From NCBI GenBank assembly GCA_019054805.1, contig JAHQIY010000022.1, positions 496,001-560,000 on the forward strand: a DNA stretch of 64,000 nt. Direction: 5' to 3'. This DNA comes from Brachionus manjavacas (lineage: Eukaryota > Rotifera > Eurotatoria > Ploima > Brachionidae). The stretch's first letter is position 1; each line of letters begins with the position of its first letter. Under the pieces are notes generated by a model. It ran no database searches, was not told the origin of the DNA, and was given only the letters and a program-made list of their open reading frames with translations. Below, piece after piece: positions 21,991 to 32,595 of this stretch. The position numbers and the translations under genes were made by a program.

Positions 21991-22877
21991 ATGAAAAGAA
22001 CAAATAGTAGCTCATCAAACATCACTACCACCAGCGTAATTTATTATTTATGAAAAAAAGCATAATGTAAATGTGTTTCTTTCAGGAAAAGTATCAGTGT
22101 CTTTATTGATTTCCAAAATGGAAAACAGACTTTTCAGATCCACTTAAAGCTCACTATACAAGATTTCATCTTGATAAAATTAAAAATGACCCTAAAAAAA
22201 TGAAGATTGAAAAGAATTACGAATGTGGAATACAATTTCCAAATTTATTCATTCAAAATAATAATTTGAATCTCAACCCAAATCTCAGTTCAAAATTTTT
22301 AATAAGAAGTAAGAGTTTAGCTGATTTGGGTAGTTTGAATTCAAATTTGGATGAAATGCATGTTAATAAGATTAAAACCGAAAGCTCAGGAACACAGACT
22401 GATTTTTATTCACTGTTTTATCAAGATGAAAATCTCAACTTGCTAAAATTAGATTAAATCACATCTTACTAACCAATAAGTTCAAATTTGCATTCTTCGA
22501 CAGTTCAATCAGTGCGAATTTTAAAAATGAATGATCTTGAAAAAACAGACAATCGAAATTTTAATTCAAGACAATTTCAAGCAAATTCCTTATGAAATAA
22601 TAGCATCAGTAATAGAAATCAAGTCTTCATCGGCTGAATCAAAATATTCAAGTTTGGCAATGATAGTTTTTAAAAAAAAAATTGTAAAATTTTGTATTTT
22701 TTGAAAAAAAATTCGATTTTGAATGTTACAAAAGAAGAAACGGTAAAATCACAGATAATTTGTCAAAAAAACGATAAATGGAGAAGCGATGAAAAGGGAT
22801 TAATTAATTGAAACATGAAAAAAAGCTACTATAAACCAGAACAATTCGATGAATTTAAAAGAAGCAAATTTTATTAG
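21991..22877 (+). pseudogene. C2H2 zinc-finger gene, longest copy (U2)
   Basis: Exon 1 at 21991-22035 (15 codons, Ser/Thr-rich), intron 22036-22085 (50 nt), exon 2 from 22086. Finger: QCLY-TGA-FPKWKTDFSDPLKAHYTRFH. Then about 100 residues rich in Asn and Ser (NNNLNLNPNLSSKFL), a TESSGTQTD peptide that fits the TQT type of dynein-light-chain binding motif (inference), TAA at 22455, and continuing frame SSNLHSSTVQSVRILKMNDL to about 22590. Near the end MKKSYYKPEQFDEFKRSKFY stops at TAG 22877. The in-frame ATG at 22200 is internal. The TGA in the finger and the TAA make it non-functional as read. Confidence 0.65.
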
Positions 22878-23131
22878 TATTTTTTTTATTTATCAAATTT
22901 TACAAATTTATTTTAAAATATTTATCTATTGATTTAAATTTAAATAAAATTTTTATTATATTCATTTTTTTTAAATCCTTTAACATTGTATTCCGAAACC
23001 AAGTTTTTTGATAAAAAATATTCACGTGAGTTATTAGCCTGAAGTTTCAACAAAAAGATTATGAATTCTTGTATACCAACAAAAATTGCTATTTAATCAA
23101 AGAATCTTAATTTCAGAATTAAATTAAAAAT

Positions 23132-23359
23132 ATGGAAATCAATATAGGCAAAGAAATTATTTTCAAGAGTCTTAAAATGAATAATTAGTCAATTAATAAA
23201 CGTTTGTTAATTGAATTGTCAATGCATATCGAAAGGAAATTCAAGTTAAAGCTCCAAAAATCCGCTTTCATCGTCATTAGAAAAAAATATAACCTCAAAA
23301 TTGGTATAAATTTCAGTCTCAAAACATTTTTTTTATTTAATAAAGGAAATCTTGTCTAA
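23132..23359 (+). pseudogene. 'MEINIG' open segment with premature stop (C1)
   Basis: Starts MEINIGKEIIFKSLKMNN, then TAG where the other copies read Tyr-Thr, and continues INKRLLIELSMHIERKFKLK and KYNLKIGINFSLKTFF. It lies 17 bp after an acceptor-like TTAATTTCAG. Unrecognised basic protein segment, probably an early exon of the gene whose later parts run to 24441. Confidence 0.4.
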
Positions 23360-23386
23360 AAAGTTAAATGTAAATAAAGGGTGTAG

Positions 23387-23963
23387 AGATTTAGAAGAAA
23401 AAAGGCAATTAAAATTATTGATGAAGAAAAAAAAATTATCCTTCTAGAAATTTTGGCACATCTAAGATCCAAAACACAAGTACTAGTTATGTAAAAGTTG
23501 AAGAAAATGTACTTTTTTTTGTTTTGAAATTTTAAAGTTATTCTATTTTTATCTTATAGGTTGATCATAGCAGAAACAAAAGCTTCAAGGTAAATAAAGA
23601 TCCAAATTCAATAAGAATGGATACAGTAACTTAAATTGTTTTTAATTAGCAAGCATTAAAATTAAAAGTTTGTTTAAATTTAAAGAGTTCAAGAAACAAT
23701 TTTCTTCCAAATCTACAAAGCACATTAATTGAGCCAGAATTCAATGGTTTTTTGTTGCGTGATTTATTGGAATGTAGTGATTTAAATATGGATGGGACAT
23801 GACAAAAAAATATAATAGAAAAAAATATCTTCAAAAAAGAAAAAATGTTGACAGATCACGAGATATGCGATTCAAAATCAATAAAGATGCGCAAAATCAA
23901 TTTTTTATTGAAAAATATAAACGTGAAGCTAGATTACCGGAATCTGATACAGAAGAGTTTTAA
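23387..23963 (+). pseudogene. Chain of small open segments with a repeated VDxSR motif (C1)
   Basis: In order on the plus strand: about 23387-23494, KIIDEEKKIILLEILAHLRS, near a GTAAAA donor; 23560-23634, after TTATAG, VDHSRNKSFKVNKDPNSIRM; 23650-23802, after TTAATTAG, NNFLPNLQSTLIEPEFNGFL and so on; and 23799-23963, the 54-aa ORF listed separately. The second and fourth segments share V-D-[HR]-S-R-x3-F-K-[VI]-N-K-D. They look like exons of one gene with an internal repeat. The exact splicing cannot be fixed, because AAG|GTAAAT at 23609 offers an alternative donor. Confidence 0.35.
23799..23963 (+). CDS. 54-aa ORF, basic N-terminus, acidic C-terminus (C1)
   Basis: MTKKYNRKKYLQKRKN, then VDRSRDMRFKINKDAQNQFF, and finally EARLPESDTEEF with TAA. 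The N-terminal third is strongly basic and the end acidic. Its ATG overlaps the stop of the preceding open segment (ATGA). Unrecognised. It is open here and in C4 (43914-44075), but frameshifted in C3 and C5 and interrupted in C2. It could be a small protein or a terminal exon. Confidence 0.4.
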   Translation: MTKKYNRKKYLQKRKNVDRSRDMRFKINKDAQNQFFIEKYKREARLPESDTEEF

Positions 23964-24189
23964 GTCATAATAATTTCATTTTTTTTATATATTATTAATA
24001 TTTTTATTTTTATTTAATCAAATATTTTAAATTATATTTAATCAAATTTAACAAATAAATAAATATAATATCTATTATACTAAATTATCATTTTTATTGA
24101 AGTAATTTTAAAAATATCATTTTATTGACAATAGTTTAATTTTATAGCCACTTTTTAAGTCTATTTTTTCTGGGAAGAAATTTTTTATA

Positions 24190-24441
24190 CTTCAAATACT
24201 TCCAAATGGTTGGAATCACATATATTCTATTTTAATGCAGTTATTTTTCATATTGGAGAAATTCACAAATTGCGAAAACAACTGGTATAAATTTGATGAC
24301 AATAAAGTCTCAAAAAGCCTATAAGAGGAAGCAATCGGTCTAAATTTTGTAATTGAAGAAGAATCAAGTGCATTTATCCGTAAAAAAGATGCTAAGGCTA
24401 TTTCAAGGAATAAAATTTTTTTCATTATTATTAATTTTTAA
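24190..24441 (+). pseudogene. Ubiquitin-specific protease (peptidase C19) C-terminal fragment (C1)
   Basis: Two overlapping frames together give the end of a USP fold. One reads FNAVIFHIGEIHK, matching the beta strand before the catalytic-His loop (AVI-x-HIG). The next reads NCENNWYKFDDNKVSKSL, matching the W-x-K-x-DD-x-x-V motif that follows it. The GHY box between them, which carries the catalytic His, is absent and the frame changes there, so this copy cannot be an active protease. TAA interrupts after KSL; EEAIGLNFVIEEESSAFI follows. USPs remove ubiquitin from proteins. This may be a captured host fragment or part of an element polyprotein. Confidence 0.5.
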
Positions 24442-25466
24442 TAAATTAGTCTCGACTTATTTTTTAATGGTTTATTTTACTGTTTTTTTTAACTCAAAAT
24501 ATTTTTTTGACATGCGAAAATTTACGCCGGAAAGTGGAAAATACCTATAATAAAATTTTTAATGAGAAAAAATCAAAAAAATTCTATTTTATTTTTCGAA
24601 AAATTACTATTGTTTAGTGTAAAATTACAAAAAGTTTCTTAAAAAAGTTGATAGCTTACTTAAGACATATGGTTCAGTCTCATTGGACGGCTGAACAGAT
24701 TGGTTTTAAGTTGAGATAACGACGATACTTTACTACAGTTCTATGTTACTGAATCGTTTAAGTGGCTCAAGCTGAAATGGTCTATTATAAATACTAAAAT
24801 TAATTTTGATTAAGAATTTTAATTTAAGTTATTATAGGAAAATAACCAAGAATGTTTAAAAGTAGATAAAGATTCTTTTTAATGGATATTTAGAAACAAA
24901 AATGTTGATCATGCAAAAATCGATATAATTAAAAAACTGATAGTCAAAAATTGATAAAATTTTTATGTAGATTAATTTAAATATAAACAAACAAAAATCT
25001 AAACGAAAGTTTGCGGGAATATTCGATAATATTGATAAACTAAGATAATCCATTACTTTATTTTATACTAAAATTATAGACAAATGCAATGCCTATGGAA
25101 TCAGAAAATTTAAAAAAAGGTTTCTTATAATGCTTTTTTCAATATTCAAAAAATTAATTTAATAGCAAATATCATAAGGATAGAAATTCCAAAAAAAAAA
25201 TTTTTTTTTTATGAAAAAATTTTAATATAACTAGCATTAAAAACTTAAAAATTTTAGTTGTTAAAAATTTTAAAATTTCATAAAAAATTAATTGATTAAA
25301 TTTATCTCTAGTAAAATATAAAGTTCAAAAATGACTTCATTTTCATGTTTTTTGACTAATTAGCTATTTCAATACCTATTAATGATTGTCTATTAATCGA
25401 AAAATGCCAGGCATTTTAAACTATAAAAGCACCATTGAAATTATATAATAGAAAAAAATTCTTGCC
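24442..25466. other. A+T-rich interval, no gene seen (C1)
   Basis: Contains the block that is inverted in the U units (24660-25345) and long A/T runs around 25190-25210. Frames are short and not protein-like. Confidence 0.5.
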
Positions 25467-25912
25467 ACTTGCAAAACTTCATTTATTTCGATCTAGAGCT
25501 TCATCATTCCACATACTTATCACGTCTACAATAATAACTTCATTGTTCTGTATTTCAAACCATTTATCGCACTCGAATTCTTAAGTAATATCTTACTAAA
25601 GATCTAATGAAAAGAAGCAATGAACGTTTTGATCGGTTATTTTACGCATCATCTTATATTCCTTCAAAAACTCTTGTATTTGCAATATTATCATCTTGAT
25701 TGACGGATTTTACATTATGGCAGTAAATTTTTGGATCATTAAAAATTTCGTCTTCAAATCTGATCGGGTCAAAGTTTTAAGCAATGAAATTGCGATTACA
25801 AACAGTTTTCAAACCAAAAATGTTAATTGAATCTTTTAAATTTCAATATTTCAAAAAATCGATATCTGCTTCACCAGTCTAGTCTTTTTATTAAATTACG
25901 AATGAAGCATTC
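25467..25912 (-). pseudogene. Pif1-type helicase relic, Walker B half (C1)
   Basis: Minus strand: DDNIANTRVFEGI and DPIRFEDEIFNDPKIYC (about 25645-25790), a degenerate middle with several stops, then WFEIQNNEVIIVDVISM with WNDEALDRN (about 25490-25560), the Walker B region. The second acidic residue of DE is Val. Upstream sequence is truncated at about 25912. Confidence 0.6.
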
Positions 25913-25942
25913 TTCACTTAGTTAGTTTTTTAAATTCAATTA

Positions 25943-26769
25943 GTTAGCATTTTGAACTCTTGATAAAGCAATATAGTCTTTACCATTTGAAAAAACATTC
26001 TTGTCAATAGAAGTGTGGCATCGTTCAAGTGTTAATCCTTGGACTTTTTGAATATTTTCAGCAGTTGCATTTAATCCTTAAAAATGAATCCCATAAAAAA
26101 ATATTCAAGAATTTTCTGAAATATTCGTTGTTTATTCGTAGATATAGTCTTTAGAGATTCATCATCCATCCTGAGTAAAAAATTATTTTCGCTATGACAT
26201 ATATATCTGCCAATCAAACCATTAATCAAATCAGAATTTAAAGCACCATTTTTTACAACCATTTTTAGACAAACAGGATTAATCTCTAAAATAGAATCAA
26301 GAACTCCTGGTCGATTATTAATTATCACTCTTTATTTATAACCTATTTAAATTCTGGAGTGGTCAAAATCTCGACTAATATTTAATATTTTTTTTGTTGC
26401 ATTATTTGATGATTTCTATTCTTTGAACATGTTTAGTCCCTAAATAATCAGAATCTTAAAAATTTATGCATTCCTCAGATGTTTCATGTCAATATTCACA
26501 AACACTCTTTTTATTGATTAGACATCTGCCTGGGTCAATCTTCCCAGAAGTCGCCTATCTCTCAAAAATTTTTGAAAATCAATGTCATTTTTTCCAACAT
26601 TTGTTTCCAAAAGAAACGGCTGAAAATTCGAGGTGGGTAAATGAGAATTATAATACTGTTCTAATGGCACATTAGGTGTAACATAGCCGGTAATTGAAAA
26701 AATCACCAATCAATATCAAAGTTTAACCTACGAGCAAAATATTACTTCGTTTTACAACTTGCAAAACTT
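25943..26769 (-). pseudogene. Pif1-type helicase relic, C-terminal half (C1)
   Basis: The most legible C-terminal copy. In protein order on the minus strand: motif III/IV zone SNFQPFLLETNVGKNDIDFQ then FLRDRRLLGRLTQADV (26518-26709, 63 codons, TAA); GVLDSILEINPVCLKMVVKN then GALNSDLINGLIGRYICH (26071-26328, 85 codons); and, in another frame, AENIQKVQGLTLERC with FSNGKDYIALSRVQNAN (about 25946-26065). The last block is the helicase motif V/VI signature (K-x-QG-x-T, then Y-x-ALSR) that carries the arginine finger. Split frames show it is dead. The 69-codon plus-strand frame over 26466-26675 is antisense noise. Confidence 0.75.
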
Positions 26770-26822
26770 ATGAAATGAATTTATTTATGAAAATAAGCAT
26801 AATATAAATGTATTTTTTTCAG

Positions 26823-28670
26823 GAACAGTATCAGTGTCTTTATTGCTATCCAAAATGGAAAACAGACTTTTCAGATCGACTTAAAGCTCACTATACAAGA
26901 TTTCATCTCGATAAAATTAAAAATGACCCTAAAAAAATGAAGATTGAAAAGAATTGGAATTGGAACGAATGTGGAATACATTTTCCAAATTTATTCATTC
27001 AAAATAATAATTTGAATCTCAACCCAAATCTCAGTTCAAAATTTTTAATAAGAAGTAAGAGTTTAGGTGATTTAGGTAGTTTGAATTCAAATTCGGATAA
27101 ATGCATGTAATAAGATTGAAACCGAAAGCTCAGGAACACAGACTGATTTTTTTTCACTGTTTTATCAAGACCCGACTAGTAAAACATATTCGAATTTTAA
27201 TGATTCATTAAATAGATAATCAAAATGAAAATATATTATTTTATTTTATCAAAAACAATTAATTATTTTATCAAAAATAAAGAACTGAGATTAAAGACTT
27301 TCGGTTTATTAAGTTTTTGTATCTAGAAACAAGCTTTAGCCAATTTTGCGGAACAATAATGATAATATTTTTAATATATTTAGTAAACTTGATCCGCGGA
27401 CAAAACTTTTTTCAATAAAATTTACTATTGAACGGAAAATTGTATCCTGATAACTAAAACTGTTTGTCAGTTTTTTGTACAAACACGAGAAATTAACAAT
27501 AGTTCATCAATAGAAAGATAAATTTGGAATATCCATCAATTTTAGAGCATTAAATGAGTTCAATATGCAATATTCGATTTAAGCACGAAAGGGTGGCAAA
27601 AGGTGTGATGAATTTGATTTATGGGCATTTAGATCGTCATATAAAATATCGATGTATTTTTTATTGAAAATCAGAACTTATATTTTATCCTTAGATTTAG
27701 CAAGCTATTTTCACTTGATAAGCTCTGATATATCAAAAGTTAATTTGAAATTAAATATTCAGTCACAAACATTTCTTCAAAATTTTTCATTTGGGGCTTT
27801 TTTGATCAGAGTCATTATTTTTCTATAATTACTCAAGACCAGAAACACATTGAATTTAGACCAAAAAATTATTTTATCATTTTTAAAATTTATTTCTAAG
27901 ATTTAGTCTTTTTATTAGATTATTGAATTTAATTTTCCATTTTAAAAATTTTTATTAATTAAACATAAATTCATAAATTTTAAGCCTTTCATATTTTGTT
28001 TCATATTTAAATTCACTGTAAAAATGTCCTAATTTGCTATCAAATATCTTTTTTTCGTTAATAATTTCTGATTATATAAAATTTATGTTTATCTTTAGAT
28101 ATTAAAATGCTAAAAGCTTACTTTAGGGTAGCCGAGCGATGGTTTTTGTTAAAGCCTTTTAATTAAAATTAGAGCGATAATTTAAACTAGCAGAAGACGC
28201 CATAAATGATTGATTAAAAAATTTTGAAAATCTCAACTTGCTAAAATTAGATAAAATCACATCTTACTCACCAATAAGTTCAAATTTGCATTCTTCGACG
28301 GTTCAATCAGTGCGAATTTTAAAAATGAATGATCTTGAAAAAACAGACAATCGAAATTTGAATTCAAGACAATTTCAAGCAAATTCCTAATGCAATAATA
28401 GCATCAGTAATAGAAATCAAGTCTTCATCGGCTGAATCAAAATATTCAAGTTTGGCAATGATAGTTTTTAGAAAAAAATTGTAAAATTTTGTATATTTTG
28501 AAAAAAAATTCGATTTTGAATGTTACAAAAGAAGAAACGGTAAAATCACAGATAATTTGTCAAAAAAACGATAAATGGAGAAGCGATGAAAAGGGATTAA
28601 TTAATTGAAACATATAAAAAAGCTACTATAAACCAGAACAATTCGATGAATTTTAAAAGAAGCAAATTTT
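26823..28670 (+). pseudogene. C2H2 gene, exon 2, split by inverted insert (C2)
   Basis: Exon 2 opens at 26823 with EQYQCLYCYPKWKTDFSDRL, then KAHYTRFH: both Cys and both His are present, and the finger is intact. Exon 1 is missing, since homology to the U units begins inside intron 1. The reading frame is lost near 27110 (SDKCM, TAA), and at 27171, within FFSLFYQD, foreign inverted sequence intervenes until 28226, where ENLNLLKLDKITSYSPISSN resumes. Confidence 0.6.
27171..28225. repeat. 1,055-bp inverted insert inside the zinc-finger gene
   Basis: The sequence is the reverse complement of 33913-34968. It shares with that segment the same internal deletion (a TTTTAG-TTATCAGG join about 34680, lacking roughly 200 bp found in the C3-C5 and D copies), so this is the likely source. 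C3-C5 read straight through the insertion point (TCAAGATGAAAATCTC). Both junctions show 3-4 bp of shared bases. Confidence 0.8.
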
Positions 28671-28929
28671 ATTAGTATTTTTTTTATTTATCTTATTTTA
28701 CAAATTTATTTTAAAATATTTATCTATTGATTTAAATTTAAATAAAATTTTTATTATATTCATTTTTTTTAAATCCTTTAACATTATATTCCGAAACCAA
28801 GTTTTTTAATAAAAAATATTCACGTGAGTTATTAGCCTGAAGTTTCAACAAAAAGATTATGAATTCTTGTATACCAACAAAAATTGCAATTAAATCAAAG
28901 AATCTTAATTTCAGAATTAAATTAAAAAT

Positions 28930-29157
28930 ATGGAAATCAATATAGGCAAAGAAATTATTTTCAAGAGTCTTAAAATGAATAATTATACAATTAAAAAACG
29001 TTTGTTAATTGAATTATCAATGCATATCGAAAGGAAATTCAAGTTAAAGCTCCAAAAATCCGCTTTCATCGTCATTAGAAAAAAATATAACCTCAAAATT
29101 GGTATAAATTTCAGTCTCAAAACATTTTTTTTATTTAATAAAGGAAATCTTGTCTAA
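28930..29157 (+). CDS. 'MEINIG' open segment, 75 codons (C2)
   Basis: The stop of C1 is absent: MNNYTIKKRLLIELSMHIER. Then KLKLQKSAFIVIRKKYNLKI and SLKTFFLFNKGNLV to TAA. Predominantly basic, with no signal peptide or membrane segment. Unrecognised. It is followed by the VDHSR segment (29358-29432), the LPNLQ segment, and a version of the 54-aa ORF interrupted by a replaced stretch (GTTATATAAAAATGTCACG) near 29645. Confidence 0.35.
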   Translation: MEINIGKEIIFKSLKMNNYTIKKRLLIELSMHIERKFKLKLQKSAFIVIRKKYNLKIGINFSLKTFFLFNKGNLV

Positions 29158-29992
29158 AAAGTTAAATGTAAATGAAGGGTGTAGAGATTTAAAAGAAAAA
29201 AGGCAATTAAAATTATTGATGAAGAAAAAAAAATTATCCTCCTAGAAATTTTGGCACATCTAAGATCCAAAACACAAGTACTAGTTATGTAAAAGTTGAA
29301 GAAAATGTACTTTTTTTTGTTTTGAAATTTTAAAGTTATTCTATTTTTATCTTATAGGTTGATCATAGCAGAAACAAAAGCTTCAAGGTAAATAAAGATC
29401 CAAATTCAATAAGAATGGATACAGTAACTTAAATTGTTTTTAATTAGCAAGCATTAAAATTAAAAGTTTGTTTAAATTTAAAGAGTTCAAGAAACAATTT
29501 TCTTCCAAATCTACAAAGCACATTAATTGAGCCAGAATTCAATGGTTTTTTGTTGCGTGATTTATTGGAATGTAGTGATTTAAATATGGATGGGACATGA
29601 CAAAAAAATATAATAGAAAAAAATATCTTCAAAAAGGAAAAAATGTTATATAAAAATGTCACGAGATATGCGATTCAAAATCAATAAAGATGCGCAAAAT
29701 CAATTTTTTATTGAAAAATATAAACGTGAAGCTAGATTACCGGAATCTGATACAGAAGAGTTTTAAGTCATAATAATTTCATTTTTTTTTTATATTATTA
29801 ATATTTTTATTTTTATTTAATCAAATATTTTAAATTATATTTAATCAAATTTAACAAATAAATAAATATAATATCTATTATACTAAATTATCATTTTTAT
29901 TGAAGTAATTTTAAAAATATCATTTTATTGACAATAGTTTAATTTTATAGCCACTTTTTAAGTCTATTTTTTCTGGGAAGAAATTTTTTATA

Positions 29993-30244
29993 CTTCAAAT
30001 ACTTCCAAATGGTTGGAATCACATATATTCTATTTTAATGCAGTTATTTTTCATATTGGAGAAATTCACAAATTGCGAAAACAACTGGTATAAATTTGAT
30101 GACAATAAAGTCTCAAAAAGCCTATAAGAGGAAGCAATCGGTCTAAATTTTGTAATTGAAGAAGAATCAAGTGCATTTATCCGTAAAAAAGATGCTAAGG
30201 CTATTTCAAGGAATAAAATTTTTTTCATTATTATTAATTTTTAA
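29993..30244 (+). pseudogene. USP C-terminal fragment (C2)
   Basis: Same state as C1: NNWYKFDDNKVSKSL followed by TAA. C1 and C2 share the Tyr and the stop, against Asn and an open frame in C3-C5, which groups the units into two lineages. Confidence 0.5.
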
Positions 30245-31071
30245 TAAATTAGTCTCGACTTATTTTTTAATGGTTTATTTTACTGTTTTTTTTAACTCAA
30301 AATATTTTTTTGACATGCGAAAATTTACGCCGGAAAGTGGAAAATACCTATAATAAAATTTTTAATGAGAAAAATCAAAAAAATTCTATTTTATTTTTCG
30401 AAAAATTACTATTGTTTAGTGTAAAATTACAAAAAGTTTCTTAAAAAAGTTGATAGCTTACTTAAGACATATGGTTCAGTCTCATTGGACGGCTGAACAG
30501 ATTGGTTTTAAGTTGAGATAACGACGATACTTTACTACAGTTCTATGTTACTGAATCGTTTAAGTGGCTCAAGCTGAAATGGTCTATTATAAATACTAAA
30601 ATTAATTTTGATTAAGAATTTTAATTTAAGTTATTATAGGAAAATAACCAAGAATGTTTAAAAGTAGATAAAGATTCTTTTTAATGGATATTTAGAAACA
30701 AAAATGTTGATCATGCAAAAATCGATATAATTAAAAAACTGATAGTCAAAAATTGATAAAATTTTTATGTAGATTAATTTAAATATAAACAAACAAAAAA
30801 TCTAAACGAAAGTTTGCGGGAATATTCGATAATATTGATAAACTAAGATAATCCATTACTTTATTTTATACTAAAATTATAGACAAATGCAATGCCTATG
30901 GAATCAGAAAATTAAAAAAAGGTTTCTTATAATGCTTTTTTCAATATTCAAAAAATTAATTTAATAGCAAATATCATAAGGATAGAAATTCCAAAAAAAA
31001 AATTTTTTTTTTATGAAAAAATTTTAATATAACTAGCATTAAAAACTTAAAAATTTTACTTGTTAAAAATT

Positions 31072-31172
31072 CATAATTCATTATCATTATTGTTCCGCAA
31101 AATTGGCTAAAGCTTGTTTCTAGATACAAAAACTTAAAAAACCGAAAGTCTTTAATCTCAGTTCTTTATTTT
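31072..31172. other. ~95-bp templated filler insert
   Basis: Other copies read GTTAAAAATTTTTAAATTTC continuously here (for example 39144-39163). In C2 about 95 bp, containing TTATTGTTCCGCAAAATTGG and AACCGAAAGTCTTTAATCTC, is inserted. It is a copy of about 32995-33085, some 1.9 kb downstream in the same orientation. Confidence 0.7.
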
Positions 31173-31371
31173 TCATAAAAAATTAATTGATTAAATTTAT
31201 CTCTAGTAAAATATAAAGTTCAAAAATGACTTCATTTTCATATTTTTTGACTAATTAGCTATTTCAATACCTATTAATGATTGTCTATTAATCGAAAAAT
31301 GCCAGGCATTTTAAACTATAAAAGCACCATTGAAATTATTTAACAGAAAAAAATTCTTGCCACTTGCAAAA

Positions 31372-32140
31372 CTTCATTTATTTCGATCTAGAGCTTCATC
31401 ATTCCACATACTTATCACGTCTACAATAATAACTTCATTGTTCTGTATTTCAAACCATTTATCGCACTCGAATTCTTAAGTAATATCTTACTAAAGATCT
31501 AATGAAAAGAAGCAATGAACGTTTTGATCGGTTATTTTACGCATCATCTTATATTCCTTCAAAAACTCTTGTATTTGCAATATTATCATCTTGATTGACG
31601 GATTTTACATTATGGCAGTAAATTTTTGGATCATTAAAAATTTCGTCTTCAAATCTGATCGGGTCAAAGTTTTAAGCAATGAAATTGCGATTATAAACAG
31701 TTTTCAAACCAAAAATGTTAATTGAATCTTTTAAATTTCAATATTTCAAAAAATCGATATCTGCTTCACCAGTCTAGTCTTTTTATTAAATTACGAATGA
31801 AGCATTCTTCCTTGTAAGTTCGTGTTTAATTTGATTTACTTATATACTCATCGACACAGCGAAAAGATACATTGTAAATAAAATTTTGATAGAGGAAAAT
31901 TTCTTTATCTGTTTGATCAACAAATTCATTTCCTTCTTCTTCGAACAAATATCTGTCGGATCTCGAATTTGATACTTTAGATTTCGAATTTTTTACATAA
32001 ACTTTTAATTTGTGATGAAATTCAAAATTTTTTAATCAATCATTTATGGCGTCTTCTGCTAGTTTAAATTATCGCTCTAATTTTAATTAAAAGGCTTTAA
32101 CAAAAACCATCGCTCGGCTCCCCTAGAGTAAGCTATTAGA
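31372..32140 (-). pseudogene. Pif1-type helicase relic, Walker B half (C2, first)
   Basis: Contains IIVDVISMWNDEAL at about 31395-31440 and DPIRFEDEIF at about 31630, then the RSDRYLFEEE block (about 31945). Stops are in the same places as C1. Confidence 0.55.
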
Positions 32141-32394
32141 ATTTAAGTATCTAAAGATAAAAATAAATTTTATATTATCAGAAATAATTAACAAAATATA
32201 GAAATTTAATAGCAAATTAGGAATTTTACAGTGGATTTTAATATGAAACAAAATAAGAAAGGCTTAAAATTTATAAATTTATGTTTAATTAATAAAAATT
32301 TTTAAAATGGAAAATTAAATTGAATAATTTTATAAATAAGTAAAACTAAGAAATAAATTTTACAAATGTGATAAAATAATTTTTTGGTCTAAAT

Positions 32395-32595
32395 TCAATG
32401 TGTTTTTGGTCTTGAGTAATTAAAAAAAATAATGACTCTGATCAAAAAAGCCGCAAATGAAAAATTTGAAGAAATGTTTTTGACTGAATATTTAATTTCA
32501 AAGCATACTTTTGAAATATCAGAGCTTATTAAGTGAAAATAGTTTGCTAAATCTAAGGATATAATATAAGTTCTCATTTTGAATAAAATAAACAT
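32395..32595 (-). pseudogene. 'MRTY' family open segment (C2)
   Basis: Begins MFILFKMRTYIISLDLANYF. A one-base loss changes the end of the family sequence to FAAFLIRVIIFF. Confidence 0.35.

Larger units (their letters stand above)
13526..22994. repeat. U unit copy 2 (~9.47 kb)
   Basis: Second member of the tandem pair. It retains the 269 bp lost from U1 (22174-22442). Features of U1 between 4340 and 12642 recur here at an offset of about 9190-9200. Stretches without a gene (about 14750-16340, 19900-20590, 20800-21200) are A+T-rich with only short open frames. Confidence 0.93.
22995..26769. repeat. C unit 1 (partial, fused to U2)
   Basis: It starts where U2 runs past the U1/U2 junction sequence (AACCAAGTTTTTTGATAAA) and contains the plus-strand open segments, the protease fragment and both helicase halves. 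The helicase N-terminal half (25467-25912) is joined directly to the C-terminal end at about 25920-25940, with the intervening D-unit sequence missing. Confidence 0.8.

Noticed and set aside
24216..24425. Minus-strand 69-codon frame MKKILFLEIALASFLRIN resembling a signal peptide
   Set aside because: It is the exact antisense of the ubiquitin-protease fragment, whose plus-strand frame has recognisable family motifs. All five occurrences are explained the same way.
26466..26675. Plus-strand 69-codon frame over the helicase
   Set aside because: Antisense of the GRLTQADV helicase block; no similarity or structure of its own.
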